A DNA stretch of 64,000 nt from Oleiharenicola lentus (GTDB lineage: Bacteria; Verrucomicrobiota; Verrucomicrobiia; Opitutales; Opitutaceae), in contig NZ_SDHX01000001.1 in the NCBI RefSeq assembly GCF_004118375.1, forward strand, positions 372,001 to 436,000, in the 5' to 3' direction. The stretch's first letter is position 1. Every line of letters starts with the position of its first letter. The notes beneath the pieces are model-generated. The model saw only the letters and a list, made by a program, of their open reading frames with translations, searched no databases and was not told the DNA's origin. This document shows positions 1 through 8,910 of this stretch, in pieces. A program made the translations under genes and the position numbers.

Positions 1-2697
1 GGCGAAAACACGCCCGGCTACCAGGAGGGCGAGCGGAAGTATCTCGTGCACTTCGTCAGCGAGCGGCCGGCCTCGCCCGACCAACCGGTGCGCGACGCCA
101 ACCCCGGCACGTTCTATTCGGCGATGAGCAACCTAGACATCGAGATCCGCGACGGCAATCCGGCCGCCGTGGGCGTACGTTCGCATTTCGCCCAGCACGG
201 TTTCCTCTCCCACATGGATTTCCACATCGGGCAGGGCCGCGCCGGCGTGGAGGAGGTGGGCAACGAGTTTTCGCACCTGCGGTTCTTCGGCGGCGAGTTC
301 GGCATCACCACGCACAAGCCGTCGCCGAGCTGGCCCTTTGTCCTGCTCGACACGCATTTCGAGGGCCAGCGCCGTGCCGCCATCGAGACCGAAGAGGGCG
401 GGCTCACGCTCATCCGGCTCTCCGTGAAGAACACGCCGACCGCCCTTCTCGTCCGCCCTGATCGCTGCGAGGAACTCTGGCTGGAGGATTCGCGCTTCGA
501 GAACCTCTCCGGTCCCGCGCTGGTCATCAGCGACGAGACCAGCGCGCGCACCTGGATCAATGTCCGCAACCTCTCCTGCGTGAACGTGCCGGAGTTTGCG
601 CATTTCCGCGAGAGCGGCCGGCGCGTGGAAGGGAAGGGGACACGCTACGTGGTGAAGGAATTTTCCCACGGCCTGCACCTCGACGACCTCGGGGCGAATC
701 CGGCCATCCGCACGACTTGGGACGCCACGGCCGTCGCCGCCGTGCCCGCGCCGGTGCCCAGCGATCTCATCCCGCTCCCGCCGATGGCGGAGTGGGTGAA
801 CCTCCGCACGCTCGGGGCGAAGGGCGACGGCGAGATCGACGACACCGCCGCGTTGCGCTCCGCCATCGCCCAGCACCGCGTGATCTATCTGCCGACTGGC
901 CGCTATCGCGTCACCGACACGATCACGCTCCGCCCCGACACCGTGCTCATCGGGCTCAACCCGATCACCACGCAGATCCTGATCCACGATTACACCCCGG
1001 CCTTCCAAAGTCCCGACGCCCCGCCCGGTCCGCCCGCCCCGCCGACGAATCCGCGCTGGGGCATCCCGCCGTCGTTCCCCGGCACCGCTGCTCCCATGGC
1101 CTTGATCGAGGCCCCGGCTGGCGGGTTGAACCTCGTCAACGGACTGGGTCTCGACACCGGTGGCGTGAACAACCGCGCGGTCGGCCTCAAGTGGATGGCC
1201 GGAGAAAAATCCAACGTGAACGACGTGCGTTTCCTCGGCGGCCACGGCACCTACGGCCCCGATGGCGTTTATCTGCGCATCTACAACGACACTCGCAGTG
1301 GCGATCCCGATTCGCGCCGCCGCTGGGACTCACAGCATGCGAGCCTGTGGGTGACGGCGGGAGGCGGTGGCGTGTTCAAGGGCATCTGGACGCCGAGCCC
1401 GTATTCGTCAGCCGGTTTATTTGTCTCCGACACCGCCACGCGGGGGCGCGTCTATGCGCTGTCGAGCGAGCATCACGTCCGCACCGAGGTGAAGCTCCGC
1501 AACGTGGCGAACTGGTCGTTCTACGCGCTCCAGACCGAGGCCGAGCGTCACGAGAGTCCGCGCATGCTGCCGCTGGAGATCGAGTCCTCGTCCGATCTGC
1601 TCTTCGCCAATTTCTTCATCTACCGCGTGGACACGCCGATCCCGTATGAGACCGGCATCCGCCTCGCCGACTCCCGCCGGTTGCAGTTCCGCGGCGTACA
1701 CGTCTACAGCCCCGGCAAGCTCAGCTACGACAACACGCTCGTGGACCGCACCACTGGAGCGGTTGTCCGTGCCCGTGAGATCGCTCGGCTCGATGTGTCG
1801 GGAAATGCCTCAGCCTGGAGGGCCCAGTTCCCGCTGGACCGCGGCACATCAGGAGAAGTGCCCTCCAACGATCCCCAAGCGGAGCTCACCCAAGTCGCCA
1901 CCGGTTTCACGAACGCCGACGGTCTCGTGACCGACGCGGCCGGGGTCGCGTGGTTCGTGGATCAAGCTGAAGGGCGTATCTTCCGCTGGTCGGCGGACAA
2001 AGGCCTGCTCCTCGCAACCGATGCGATTCCGCAGCCCGTGGCGCTCGTGCCCGCACGCAACGGCGACCTCCTCGTCGTTGCCCGGCACGGCAGCGTCTAC
2101 TCGTTCAATCCCGCATTGGGCGATGCGGGCATCACCGTGTTGAAACCCCAGCCCGCGGCCCCGCGTCCGGGCGCCACGGCCTGGCTGCCGCTCAATCGCT
2201 GGCGCGACGGCCACGATTGGCTCGACGCCAACACGCGCCGCGAGTCGCTGCACTACGTTTCGCCCGATGGTTCGGTGTTCATTCCCGCACCGGAGATCTT
2301 CACCAAGATTCCCGCCTCGGGCGGGCGCTGGTTTGGCACGATCGACATTGCTCGCGCCTACGCCTTCGGTCCGGCCCGCGCCAGCGAACCGTTCTACGTC
2401 TCCGACGAGTTCGGCCAGACGACGTGGCGTTTCACGCCCGACGCCGACGGCACGCTCGGTTCGCCTCAGCTGCACGCCGAGGAGGGCGAGGCCGGCACCG
2501 CCGTGGATGCGGCGGGCAACGTCTATGTCTGTGCGGGGCAGGTCTTCGTTTACGATCCCAGCGGCAATCCGCTTGGCGTGATCGAGGTGCCCGAGCGCCC
2601 CAGCGCGCTGGCCTTCGCCGGCGAGGACCGCCGCACGCTGCTGATTGCCGCGCGCGGCTCGCTTTACGCGATCCGCACCTCGGCGCCGGGACGGTAG
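1..2697 (+). CDS. Secreted-type beta-helix (pectate lyase 3-like) / beta-propeller protein, 5' partial
   Basis: The frame is open from the first base, so the true start and any signal peptide lie upstream; about 898 residues are visible. The first ~240 residues read like a parallel beta-helix. Around residue 265 a second helix opens with the typical Pectate_lyase_3 entry motif, LRTLGAKGDGEIDDTAALR, followed by YLPTGRYRVTDTI. Two tandem helices are the arrangement seen in GH55-type glucanases, but I see no proof of that activity. From about residue 627 to the end the sequence changes to short WFVDQAEGRIFRWS-like blades resembling an SMP-30/NHL beta-propeller. Likely an exported polysaccharide-binding or -cleaving protein. 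The next gene begins 57 bp downstream in the same direction and also looks like a glycosidase, so the two may act on one substrate. The substrate cannot be read from the sequence. Confidence 0.7.
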   Translation, partial: GENTPGYQEGERKYLVHFVSERPASPDQPVRDANPGTFYSAMSNLDIEIRDGNPAAVGVRSHFAQHGFLSHMDFHIGQGRAGVEEVGNEFSHLRFFGGEFGITTHKPSPSWPFVLLDTHFEGQRRAAIETEEGGLTLIRLSVKNTPTALLVRPDRCEELWLEDSRFENLSGPALVISDETSARTWINVRNLSCVNVPEFAHFRESGRRVEGKGTRYVVKEFSHGLHLDDLGANPAIRTTWDATAVAAVPAPVPSDLIPLPPMAEWVNLRTLGAKGDGEIDDTAALRSAIAQHRVIYLPTGRYRVTDTITLRPDTVLIGLNPITTQILIHDYTPAFQSPDAPPGPPAPPTNPRWGIPPSFPGTAAPMALIEAPAGGLNLVNGLGLDTGGVNNRAVGLKWMAGEKSNVNDVRFLGGHGTYGPDGVYLRIYNDTRSGDPDSRRRWDSQHASLWVTAGGGGVFKGIWTPSPYSSAGLFVSDTATRGRVYALSSEHHVRTEVKLRNVANWSFYALQTEAERHESPRMLPLEIESSSDLLFANFFIYRVDTPIPYETGIRLADSRRLQFRGVHVYSPGKLSYDNTLVDRTTGAVVRAREIARLDVSGNASAWRAQFPLDRGTSGEVPSNDPQAELTQVATGFTNADGLVTDAAGVAWFVDQAEGRIFRWSADKGLLLATDAIPQPVALVPARNGDLLVVARHGSVYSFNPALGDAGITVLKPQPAAPRPGATAWLPLNRWRDGHDWLDANTRRESLHYVSPDGSVFIPAPEIFTKIPASGGRWFGTIDIARAYAFGPARASEPFYVSDEFGQTTWRFTPDADGTLGSPQLHAEEGEAGTAVDAAGNVYVCAGQVFVYDPSGNPLGVIEVPERPSALAFAGEDRRTLLIAARGSLYAIRTSAPGR

Positions 2698-2754
2698 GTC
2701 GCACTGCGGGGTTGCAGGTTTGGCAAAGTCGGGAACATTGCTGCTCCCCGCCCC

Positions 2755-4926
2755 ATGATCCGTCTGCCCCTCTTTTTGTTCCTCGGCGTGCTCGCCGGGG
2801 CCGCCCCCATTGATCGCGAAGCGCTCGTGCGCCGGCACAACCCCGTCGTCCGCAGCGTGGACTACGACTCGCCGCTCACCGTCGGCAACGGTGGCTTCGC
2901 CTTCACGGCCGACATCACCGGCCTCCAGACCTTCGCCTACGACTACCACCGCCACGGCGTGCCCACCGAGACGCAGGCCCGCTGGGCCTGGGTCAGCGAC
3001 GAGAATCCGGAGAACTACACGCTGCAGGACGCCAACAAGGACTTCACGCTCCCTGACGGCCGCGTGCTGGGTTTCCCCACGCGTTCGTCCGTCCCCGCCG
3101 GTGACTGGCTGCGCAAGAACCCGCGCGCCTTCCCCGTCGGCCAGCTCCAGCTCGTGTGGAACAAGCCCGACGGCTCCGCCTTCACCCCCGCCGACATCCA
3201 GGAACCTGAACAGACCCTCGACCTCTGGACCGGCATCCTCACCAGCAAGTTCAAGCTCGGCGGCGTGCCGGTGACGGTGGTGACGGCGTGTGCTCCACCT
3301 CACGACAGAGGGGTTCGCGTAGACCGTGTGGCAGTGAAAATCGACTCACCCTTGATTGAGAGAGGAGAATTGAGCCTGCTACTGACTTTCCCTCGGGGTC
3401 ATGACATCAACACCAAGAATACGCCGGCTCTGGATTGGGCGCACCCAGAGGGGCATGTCTCGCGATTAAAGCACGGAGAGAACAGCAATACAGTGGAGCG
3501 TTCGGTGGGTGGACTCGAATACGTGGTATCGGTGTCCCATAAAAACAAGCTCAAGCCTGTCGGGGCACACCGGTTTCAGGTAAAAGCGTTGGAAGCTAGC
3601 GGCCGTATAGAGACTACGTTTCAGTTCTATCAAGGCTCAGAACGGATGGTTGCGCCCACCGCAGATGTGCTCGAGGCCAGCGCCGCCCACTGGCAGAAGT
3701 TCTGGCGCACCACCGCCGCCGTCGATTTCTCCGGCAGCACCAACCCGCTGGCGGAGAAGTTCGAGAAGCGCATCGTCCTCTCGCGCTACCTGACCGCCGT
3801 GCAGTCCGTGGGTGACGTGCCGCCGCAGGAGAGCGGGCTCACCTGCAACACCTGGTATGGCAAGCACCACACCGAGATGATCTGGTGGCACACGGCGCAG
3901 TTCGCGCTCTGGGGCCACGACGCCGCGCTGGCGAAGAACCTCGACTGGTTCATCCGCCAACTCCCCGCGGCCCGCGCGCTCGCGGCGAGCCGCGGCCTGA
4001 AGGGCGCGCGTTGGGCCAAGATGACCGGGCCCGAGATGCGCGAGAGCCCGGGCGGAAACCCGCTTATCATCTGGAACCAGCCGCACCCGATCTACCTCGC
4101 CGAGCTGCTCTACCGCAACTCGCCCACGCCGGTGACGCTCGCGCACTACCGCGACCTCGTCTTCGAGACCGCCGACTGCCTCGCGACGATGGCGCATTGG
4201 AACGAGGCCAAAAAACAATACGACCTCGGCCCGCCGCTCTGGATCGCGCAGGAAATTTACGACCAGGCCACGAGCCAGAACCCCTCCTTCGAGCTGGCCT
4301 ACTGGCGCTGGACGCTCGGCCTCGCCCAGCAGTGGCGTGAACGCCTCGGCCTGCCGCGCGATGAGAAATGGGACCACGTCATCGCGCACCTCGCCCCGAT
4401 TCCCGAAAAGGACGGCAAATATGTCGCCCTCGGCTCGCATCCCGACACCTGGGACAACATCGACAGCCGTCACGATCACCCGACGATGCTCGCCCCGATC
4501 GGCCTTTTGCCGCCGCAGGCGCCCTACACGGACCGCCCGACGATGGAGCGCACGCTCGATGCCGTGCTCGCGCATTGGGACTGGGCGGCGAAGATCTGGG
4601 GTTGGGATTACCCGATGATCGCCATGACCGCCGCGCGTCTCGGCCGGCCCGAGACCGCCGTGGAGATCCTGCTCCGCGATGGCCCCAACAACATCTACCT
4701 GCCCAACGGCCACGCCCCGGTGCGCAGCGACACGAAGGTTGACCCCGGCGCCCCGGCCGGCGCCCGCAAACGCGAGATCGCGGTCTATCTGCCCGCCAAC
4801 GGTTCTTTCCTCGCCGCCGCCGCCCTCATGATCGCCGGCTGGGACGGCAACACCGAGGAGTTCCCCGGCATTCCGAAGGACGGGACATGGAAGGTGCGTG
4901 CGGAAGGATTGAAGCGGCTGCCGTGA
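2755..4926 (+). CDS. Exported six-hairpin glycosidase-like protein (GH65/GH95-like fold), mosaic codon usage
   Basis: A 723-residue protein with a short signal peptide (MIRLPLFLFLGVLAGAAPID). The N-terminal part (about 25-300) reads as a beta-sandwich with the motif VGNGGFAFTADITGLQTF. The C-terminal half (about 330-700) is rich in Trp and has WYGKHHTEMIWWHTAQFALW, typical of alpha/alpha-barrel glycosidases related to GH65/GH95/GH15. It probably hydrolyses an oligosaccharide in the periplasm; specificity is unknown. It follows the beta-helix protein on the same strand. Codon use is strongly GC3-biased at both ends, but the segment 3283-3663 drops to about 59% GC3 (71 of 120 codons counted from 3301), against about 92% in flanking codons, with the frame intact. 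This suggests a recombined internal block in the C-terminal end of the sandwich domain. Confidence 0.6.
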   Translation: MIRLPLFLFLGVLAGAAPIDREALVRRHNPVVRSVDYDSPLTVGNGGFAFTADITGLQTFAYDYHRHGVPTETQARWAWVSDENPENYTLQDANKDFTLPDGRVLGFPTRSSVPAGDWLRKNPRAFPVGQLQLVWNKPDGSAFTPADIQEPEQTLDLWTGILTSKFKLGGVPVTVVTACAPPHDRGVRVDRVAVKIDSPLIERGELSLLLTFPRGHDINTKNTPALDWAHPEGHVSRLKHGENSNTVERSVGGLEYVVSVSHKNKLKPVGAHRFQVKALEASGRIETTFQFYQGSERMVAPTADVLEASAAHWQKFWRTTAAVDFSGSTNPLAEKFEKRIVLSRYLTAVQSVGDVPPQESGLTCNTWYGKHHTEMIWWHTAQFALWGHDAALAKNLDWFIRQLPAARALAASRGLKGARWAKMTGPEMRESPGGNPLIIWNQPHPIYLAELLYRNSPTPVTLAHYRDLVFETADCLATMAHWNEAKKQYDLGPPLWIAQEIYDQATSQNPSFELAYWRWTLGLAQQWRERLGLPRDEKWDHVIAHLAPIPEKDGKYVALGSHPDTWDNIDSRHDHPTMLAPIGLLPPQAPYTDRPTMERTLDAVLAHWDWAAKIWGWDYPMIAMTAARLGRPETAVEILLRDGPNNIYLPNGHAPVRSDTKVDPGAPAGARKREIAVYLPANGSFLAAAALMIAGWDGNTEEFPGIPKDGTWKVRAEGLKRLP

Positions 4927-4986
4927 GGGAAGGGAGTTCGTGAAAACTGAAAATCGGGGATCTAAAAACTAGAATTTTGTGGAGGG

Positions 4987-5002
4987 CCCAGCTCCAGCTG
5001 GG
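4987..5002. repeat. Intergenic hairpin CCCAGCT-CC-AGCTGGG
   Basis: A perfect 7-bp stem with a 2-nt loop in the 164-bp gap between the glycosidase-like gene and the next small exported protein. No T-run follows on either strand, so it is not a clear intrinsic terminator. It resembles the other palindromic intergenic repeats in this window more than a regulatory site. Confidence 0.4.
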
Positions 5003-5090
5003 ACCTTGTTGCTCCAGGTAGCCATCTCTTCACAAAACGCGGCTGGAAACCGCGGACGACTTGGTTTTTAGTAGGGGGGTGAAAGCTTGG

Positions 5091-5633
5091 ATGGCAGTCT
5101 GTGTGTTCCTGCTTGCGGCAACCGGCGGCCTCGCCGAGGCCTTCACCATCTTCAAGCTGCCCAACGGCGGGCGCCTAGAGTTGTTTCCCGTCGGGCGCTG
5201 GGCCCTCTCGAGCGAGGACGTGGGCGAGCTCAAAATCGTCCTCATGCCCGACAGTCCCAAGATCAACGCCCGCGCCATCTACAGCGTGGCGACCGAAGGC
5301 TCCGACGACTTTCCCACGGACGCAAAACTCCAGGAGCAGATGTATCGCGTCGCCGAGCGCATTTTGTCCTCGGGCGACTTCGTGGAACGCAAGCCGGTGA
5401 TCAAGCCGTTTTATCCGCCCAAAGGTTTCGGCTACTACGCCGTGATGACGGACCGCAAAATGGTCGGCCTGCCGCCCAAATCCGGTGAATACAAATTTTT
5501 CATGCTCGGGATGATTCGTCTGGCGCCATCGGTTTACCTGAAGGTCCAGATCATGGCCGACCACGAGGAGGGCGAGCCCTACCAGCAGCTCCTCGGCATG
5601 GCCGAGGGCGCGGTCTATACGCCGCCGCGGTAA
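5091..5633 (+). CDS. Small exported protein of unknown function
   Basis: About 180 residues with a signal peptide (MAVCVFLLAATGGLAEA) and no domain I recognise. The mature part has a conserved-looking core FKLPNGGRLELFPVGRW near the N-terminus and a later KGFGYYAVMTDRKMVGLPP. The ATG at 5091 is preferred because a GGGGGGTGA stretch ends about 8 nt upstream; a GTG at 5079 would add MKAW, giving a more basic n-region, and a TTG at 5061 is possible. It is not tightly linked to either neighbour. Its body resembles small periplasmic proteins of Verrucomicrobia, but I cannot give it a function. Confidence 0.6.
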   Translation: MAVCVFLLAATGGLAEAFTIFKLPNGGRLELFPVGRWALSSEDVGELKIVLMPDSPKINARAIYSVATEGSDDFPTDAKLQEQMYRVAERILSSGDFVERKPVIKPFYPPKGFGYYAVMTDRKMVGLPPKSGEYKFFMLGMIRLAPSVYLKVQIMADHEEGEPYQQLLGMAEGAVYTPPR

Positions 5634-5642
5634 GGGAGAGCG

Positions 5643-5782
5643 GTAGCCGCGCTGGAGCAAAGCCCCTCGATAGGCGCGGGGCCTTGAGCTTGTCGAAACG
5701 GCGACAGCGTGGCCGGGAACACGGCCGTGCCTGACAAAGGCCACGCTTTCGCCCCGCGGGCGTGGGGCTCAAACACGGCTAC
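5643..5782. repeat. Palindromic intergenic element with imperfect 9-nt inverted ends (copy 1)
   Basis: Bounded by GTAGCCGCG (5643-5651) and CACGGCTAC (5774-5782), whose complement is GTAGCCGTG. It contains several internal hairpins, including GGCC-GGGAACAC-GGCC. It also carries the 15-mer GGCCACGCTTTCGCC (5739-5753), the near-exact reverse complement of a motif in the element at 8637-8733. Its right end overlaps the stop codon of the minus-strand symporter gene. It looks like a non-coding MITE/REP-type element. Confidence 0.45.
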
Positions 5783-7161
5783 TTACCGGCCTTCCGCGCC
5801 TCGGCGCGCTTGGTCATCTCGTCCACGACCACGGCGGTCGTGACGTCGCAGCCGACGTTCGTGGCGGTGCGGCACATGTCGAGGATGCGATCCGTGCCCA
5901 GGATGATGCCGATGCCCTCGGGCGGGATGCCAAAGGTGATGAGCAGCCCCGCGATCAGCGGCAGCGAGCCGCCGGGAATGCCCGCGACGGCCACCGCGCT
6001 GAGCACGGAGAGCAACAGCAGCGTGACCTGCTGGCCGAGCGTGAGGTCGATGCCGAACACCTGCGCGACAAAGAGCACCACGCAGCCCTCGTAGAGGGCC
6101 GTGCCGCTCATGTTCATCGTGGTGCCGAGCGGCAGCACAAAGCCCGCCGTGCTGGGCGAGAGCTTCAGCTTCTCCGTGGCGTTCTGCAGCGCCGTGGGGA
6201 GCGTGGCGTTGCTGGAGCTGGTCGAGAAGGCCGTCACGATCACATCCTTGATCGCGGCGAAGTAGGCGCGCGGGCTCCACTGGGTCCAGAGCTTGAGCCA
6301 GAGCGACATCGTGCCGAAGAGGTGGATCGCCATCACGGCCGCGCAGCCGAGCAGGAACCAGATCAGCGCCCAGATGATGTCGAGGCCGGACTTCACCAGC
6401 ACGCTGTAGATGAGGCAGGGCACGGCGTAGGGCGCGAGCCGCAGGGCCAGGTGCACGATGCCGGTCATCAGCTCGGTCACCAGCTCCAGAGCGTCGAGCA
6501 GGCGGCGGCGCTTGGCGTCGGGAAAGGACATGCCGATCACGCCGACGAGAATCGCAAAGAGGATCAGCGGCAGCACGTCGCCGATGCGGGCCGTGCTCGA
6601 GCCGACGACGGCGGCGAGGAGGTTGGCGGGCATGAACATCTCGACAATCACCGTCAGCGAGAGCCCGCTCTGGCCGGCCTGCGTGGCCACGTGTTTCTGG
6701 GCGGCGCCGCCGAACTCGGCCATCAGCCGGGCCTTGGTCTCGGCGTCGATGTGTCCGCCCGGCTGCAGCGTGTTCATCATGATCAGTCCGAGCGCCACGC
6801 CGATGGCCATGTTGAGGAAGAACAGGAAGAACGTGCGCCCGGCGAGCGGGCCGAGCTTGTCGGGCCGGCCGAGCTGGACGACGCCGGTGGCCAGCGAGGC
6901 GAACACCAGCGGCACGATCACGAAGAACAGCAGCCGCAGGAATACGCGGCCAAAAGGATCGAGCAGCACGGTCGAGATCCCGCGCATGGCCTCAAGCAGG
7001 TTGGCCGAGGACTTGACGCCGACATGCACCAGCAACTCCTGCAAACCCGCCGGCAGCGGGAGCTTCGGTCCGGCGAGCAGGGTGACGACCCCGAGGACCA
7101 CGCCGACCGCCAGTCCGCGCAGGATGCGGTTGGCGAGCTGGTCGGAGGCGGGGGCGGCCAT
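5779..7161 (-). CDS. Dicarboxylate/amino acid:cation symporter (SDF/DAACS family)
   Basis: A 460-residue inner-membrane secondary transporter of the GltPh/DctA family, which moves C4-dicarboxylates or acidic amino acids with Na+ or H+. The family hallmarks are present: a serine-rich hairpin followed by NATLPTALQNA (SSSNATLPTAL), then PLGTTMNMSGTALYEG, the cation-binding NMxGT motif of TM7. Multiple hydrophobic segments cover the whole length and the size is normal. The start at 7161 gives MAAPASDQLANRILRG. The gene is divergent from the CNNM-CBS gene across a 109-bp gap. Its stop codon lies in the inverted end of a palindromic element. Substrate choice between malate, glutamate and relatives cannot be settled from sequence alone. 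Confidence 0.88.
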   Translation of the reverse strand: MAAPASDQLANRILRGLAVGVVLGVVTLLAGPKLPLPAGLQELLVHVGVKSSANLLEAMRGISTVLLDPFGRVFLRLLFFVIVPLVFASLATGVVQLGRPDKLGPLAGRTFFLFFLNMAIGVALGLIMMNTLQPGGHIDAETKARLMAEFGGAAQKHVATQAGQSGLSLTVIVEMFMPANLLAAVVGSSTARIGDVLPLILFAILVGVIGMSFPDAKRRRLLDALELVTELMTGIVHLALRLAPYAVPCLIYSVLVKSGLDIIWALIWFLLGCAAVMAIHLFGTMSLWLKLWTQWSPRAYFAAIKDVIVTAFSTSSSNATLPTALQNATEKLKLSPSTAGFVLPLGTTMNMSGTALYEGCVVLFVAQVFGIDLTLGQQVTLLLLSVLSAVAVAGIPGGSLPLIAGLLITFGIPPEGIGIILGTDRILDMCRTATNVGCDVTTAVVVDEMTKRAEARKAGK

Positions 7162-7270
7162 GGGGCGGAGCTTGGGACGGCGTCAGGCGTTGCGCAACAG
7201 GAACTTGGACAAAATTAATTTCCCGCTGGTTAGGCGGGGTCCGTCCGGTAGTCTGACCGGCCCTCGTACC

Positions 7271-8611
7271 ATGCAGACCATTTTCGGCATCACCCTCGAA
7301 CTCCTGATCATCTTCGGGCTGGTGTTGGCCAACGGTTTTTTCGTGGCCGCCGAGTTCGCGCTGGTGAAGGTCCGGGCCAGCCAGTTGCGGCCGCTGGCCA
7401 AGAAGGGCAAGGCCGGCTGGCGGCTCAACATGGCGCTGAAGGCCACCCAGCACCTCGATGCCGCCCTGTCGGCCACCCAGCTGGGCATCACGCTGTCGAG
7501 CCTTGGCCTCGGCTGGGTAGGCGAGCCGTTCCTCGCGCACCGGTTGGAGCCGTTGCTGGCCAATTTCGGCATCACCGACCCCAAGGCCGTGTCGTCCATC
7601 GCGTTCGCCGTGGCCTTCGGCATCATCACCTTCCTGCACATCGTGTTTGGCGAACTGGCGCCCAAGTCCCTCGCCATCCAGCGCCCCAAGGGCGTGTCGC
7701 TGTGGACCGCGGGTCCGCTGATGTTCTTCTATTACCTGTTCCTGCCGTTCATTTATGTCCTGAACGGCACGGCCAACCGCTTCCTCCGCTGGGCCGGCCT
7801 CGGGCCCGCGACGGAGGGCGAGCACGCCTTCAGCGCCGAGGAGCTCGAATACGTCTTCAGCCACGCCCGGCACACGCACCCCGGCGACGCCGCCATCAAC
7901 AAGCTCATGGTCCAGTCCCTGCGCGCCCGGCAGACCCAGGCGCAGCAGATCATGCGCCCGCGCGACCAGGTCACCGCGCTCTGGCTCGACAAGCCCCTCG
8001 CCGAGAACCTCCGCACCGCGCAGATCAGCGGCCACAGCCGTTTCCCCGTGTGCGACGGCTCGCTCGACAACGTCAAGGGCCTGCTGCTGATCCGCGAGTG
8101 GCTCTGGCAGATCAGCCTGCTCGGGCCCGATGCCACCTTCGAGCCGCTGATTCGGCCGGTGATCAAGTTCGAGCTCACGACCCCGCTGCACACGATGATC
8201 GAGAAGTTCCGCCTCTCGCGCAGCCATCTCGCCGTGGTGCTCGACGCGGAGCAGAAACTCGCCGGCATCATCACCTTTGAGGACGTGCTGGAGGAGATCG
8301 TGGGCGACATCCGCGACGAATTCGACATCGAGAGCGGCCCGATCTACGAGCGCACCGAACACGCCATCGTCGTGGCCGGATCGCTCACGATGCGCGAGCT
8401 GCAGGCTGAGACCGGCTGGCCGCTGGAATGGTCGCCGCGCGACACCGTTGCCACCTGGGCCCAGAAACTCTCCGGCGGGACCCTGCCGAAGCGCGGCGAC
8501 CAGTTTGCCTCCGGCGAATACCGCCTCGCCATGCTCGAGTGCAGCGCCGAACGCGTCCGCCGCGTCCGCGTGACCCGCGTGAGCGCCGAAGGCTCGACCC
8601 CGCCGATGTGA
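7271..8611 (+). CDS. Hemolysin-family CNNM/CBS/CorC_HlyC membrane protein
   Basis: A 446-residue member of the HlyC/CorC (CNNM-like) family, linked to Mg2+/Co2+ export or membrane ion homeostasis; the 'hemolysin' name is historical. Domain order: CNNM/DUF21 transmembrane domain (about 1-190, starting MQTIFGITLELLIIFGLVLA, with the small-residue motif NGFFVAAEFALVKVR); a CBS pair (about 200-325, ending GIITFEDVLEEIVGDIRDE); and a C-terminal CorC_HlyC domain (about 345-430, with GDQFASGEYRL-like strands). The ATG at 7271 is chosen because the protein then opens directly with TM1; an in-frame upstream extension is only the antisense of the symporter. It stands alone in its direction. Confidence 0.87.
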   Translation: MQTIFGITLELLIIFGLVLANGFFVAAEFALVKVRASQLRPLAKKGKAGWRLNMALKATQHLDAALSATQLGITLSSLGLGWVGEPFLAHRLEPLLANFGITDPKAVSSIAFAVAFGIITFLHIVFGELAPKSLAIQRPKGVSLWTAGPLMFFYYLFLPFIYVLNGTANRFLRWAGLGPATEGEHAFSAEELEYVFSHARHTHPGDAAINKLMVQSLRARQTQAQQIMRPRDQVTALWLDKPLAENLRTAQISGHSRFPVCDGSLDNVKGLLLIREWLWQISLLGPDATFEPLIRPVIKFELTTPLHTMIEKFRLSRSHLAVVLDAEQKLAGIITFEDVLEEIVGDIRDEFDIESGPIYERTEHAIVVAGSLTMRELQAETGWPLEWSPRDTVATWAQKLSGGTLPKRGDQFASGEYRLAMLECSAERVRRVRVTRVSAEGSTPPM

Positions 8612-8636
8612 GGTTGGGCCGCCGCCCCGCCGGCCT

Positions 8637-8733
8637 GTAGCCGCGCCTGGGCCCGCCTACGCGGGCGAAAGCGTGACCTTCCGCGCGCGCCAAGTCGCCC
8701 GGCCACGTTGTCACTTCGTTCCAACGCAGCTAC
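8637..8733. repeat. Palindromic intergenic element with imperfect 9-nt inverted ends (copy 2)
   Basis: Bounded by GTAGCCGCG (8637-8645) and CGCAGCTAC (8725-8733). The internal motif GGCGAAAGCGTGACC (8664-8678) matches, in reverse complement and with one change, the 15-mer in the element at 5643-5782. No coding potential. It fills much of the 299-bp gap between the CNNM gene and the Dabb gene. Confidence 0.45.
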
Positions 8734-8764
8734 GTCCTACTGGGCTTGCGCCTACGGGCGGCTT

Positions 8765-8839
8765 GATTCTTCGCTGCGCTCAGAATGACACGCTTCGGGG
8801 AGAGATATCCGTTCCTGTCATCCAGCGCAGTGAAGGATC
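8765..8839. repeat. Inverted pair of TGTCATYCTGAGCGNAGCGAAG-type repeats
   Basis: Two copies face each other. The left copy (8765-8790) reads on the minus strand as TGTCATTCTGAGCGCAGCG followed by AAGAATC. The right copy (8816-8839) reads on the plus strand as TGTCATCCAGCGCAGTGAAG followed by GATC, with a 2-nt deletion. Diverged copies occur at 34928-34953 and 45047-45072. All are intergenic. Confidence 0.65.
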
Positions 8840-8910
8840 GAGTCGGACCAGGACGGAGCCGTGCCCTCCCGGCTTGCCGATCCCCACAAAATCGCGAACC
8901 TGCTCCCACG

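Noticed and set aside
1849-3303. Long open frame on the minus strand (about 484 codons) opposite the first two genes
   Set aside because: It is the antisense shadow of GC3-biased codons. It ends where codon bias drops at about 3300, and another shadow begins near 3637; the protein is Arg/Gly/His-rich and unlike any family.
3283-3663. The low-GC3 segment of the glycosidase gene as a frameshift or assembly error
   Set aside because: The frame is continuous through both edges and the encoded sequence remains protein-like, so a compositional explanation is better.
6458-7270. In-frame extension upstream of the CNNM-CBS protein
   Set aside because: It lies antisense to the symporter gene; the protein proper starts at ATG 7271 with a clean first membrane helix.
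7162-7270. Promoter-like TTGGAC upstream of the CNNM gene
   Set aside because: No matching -10 box at proper spacing; the match is too weak to report as a feature.
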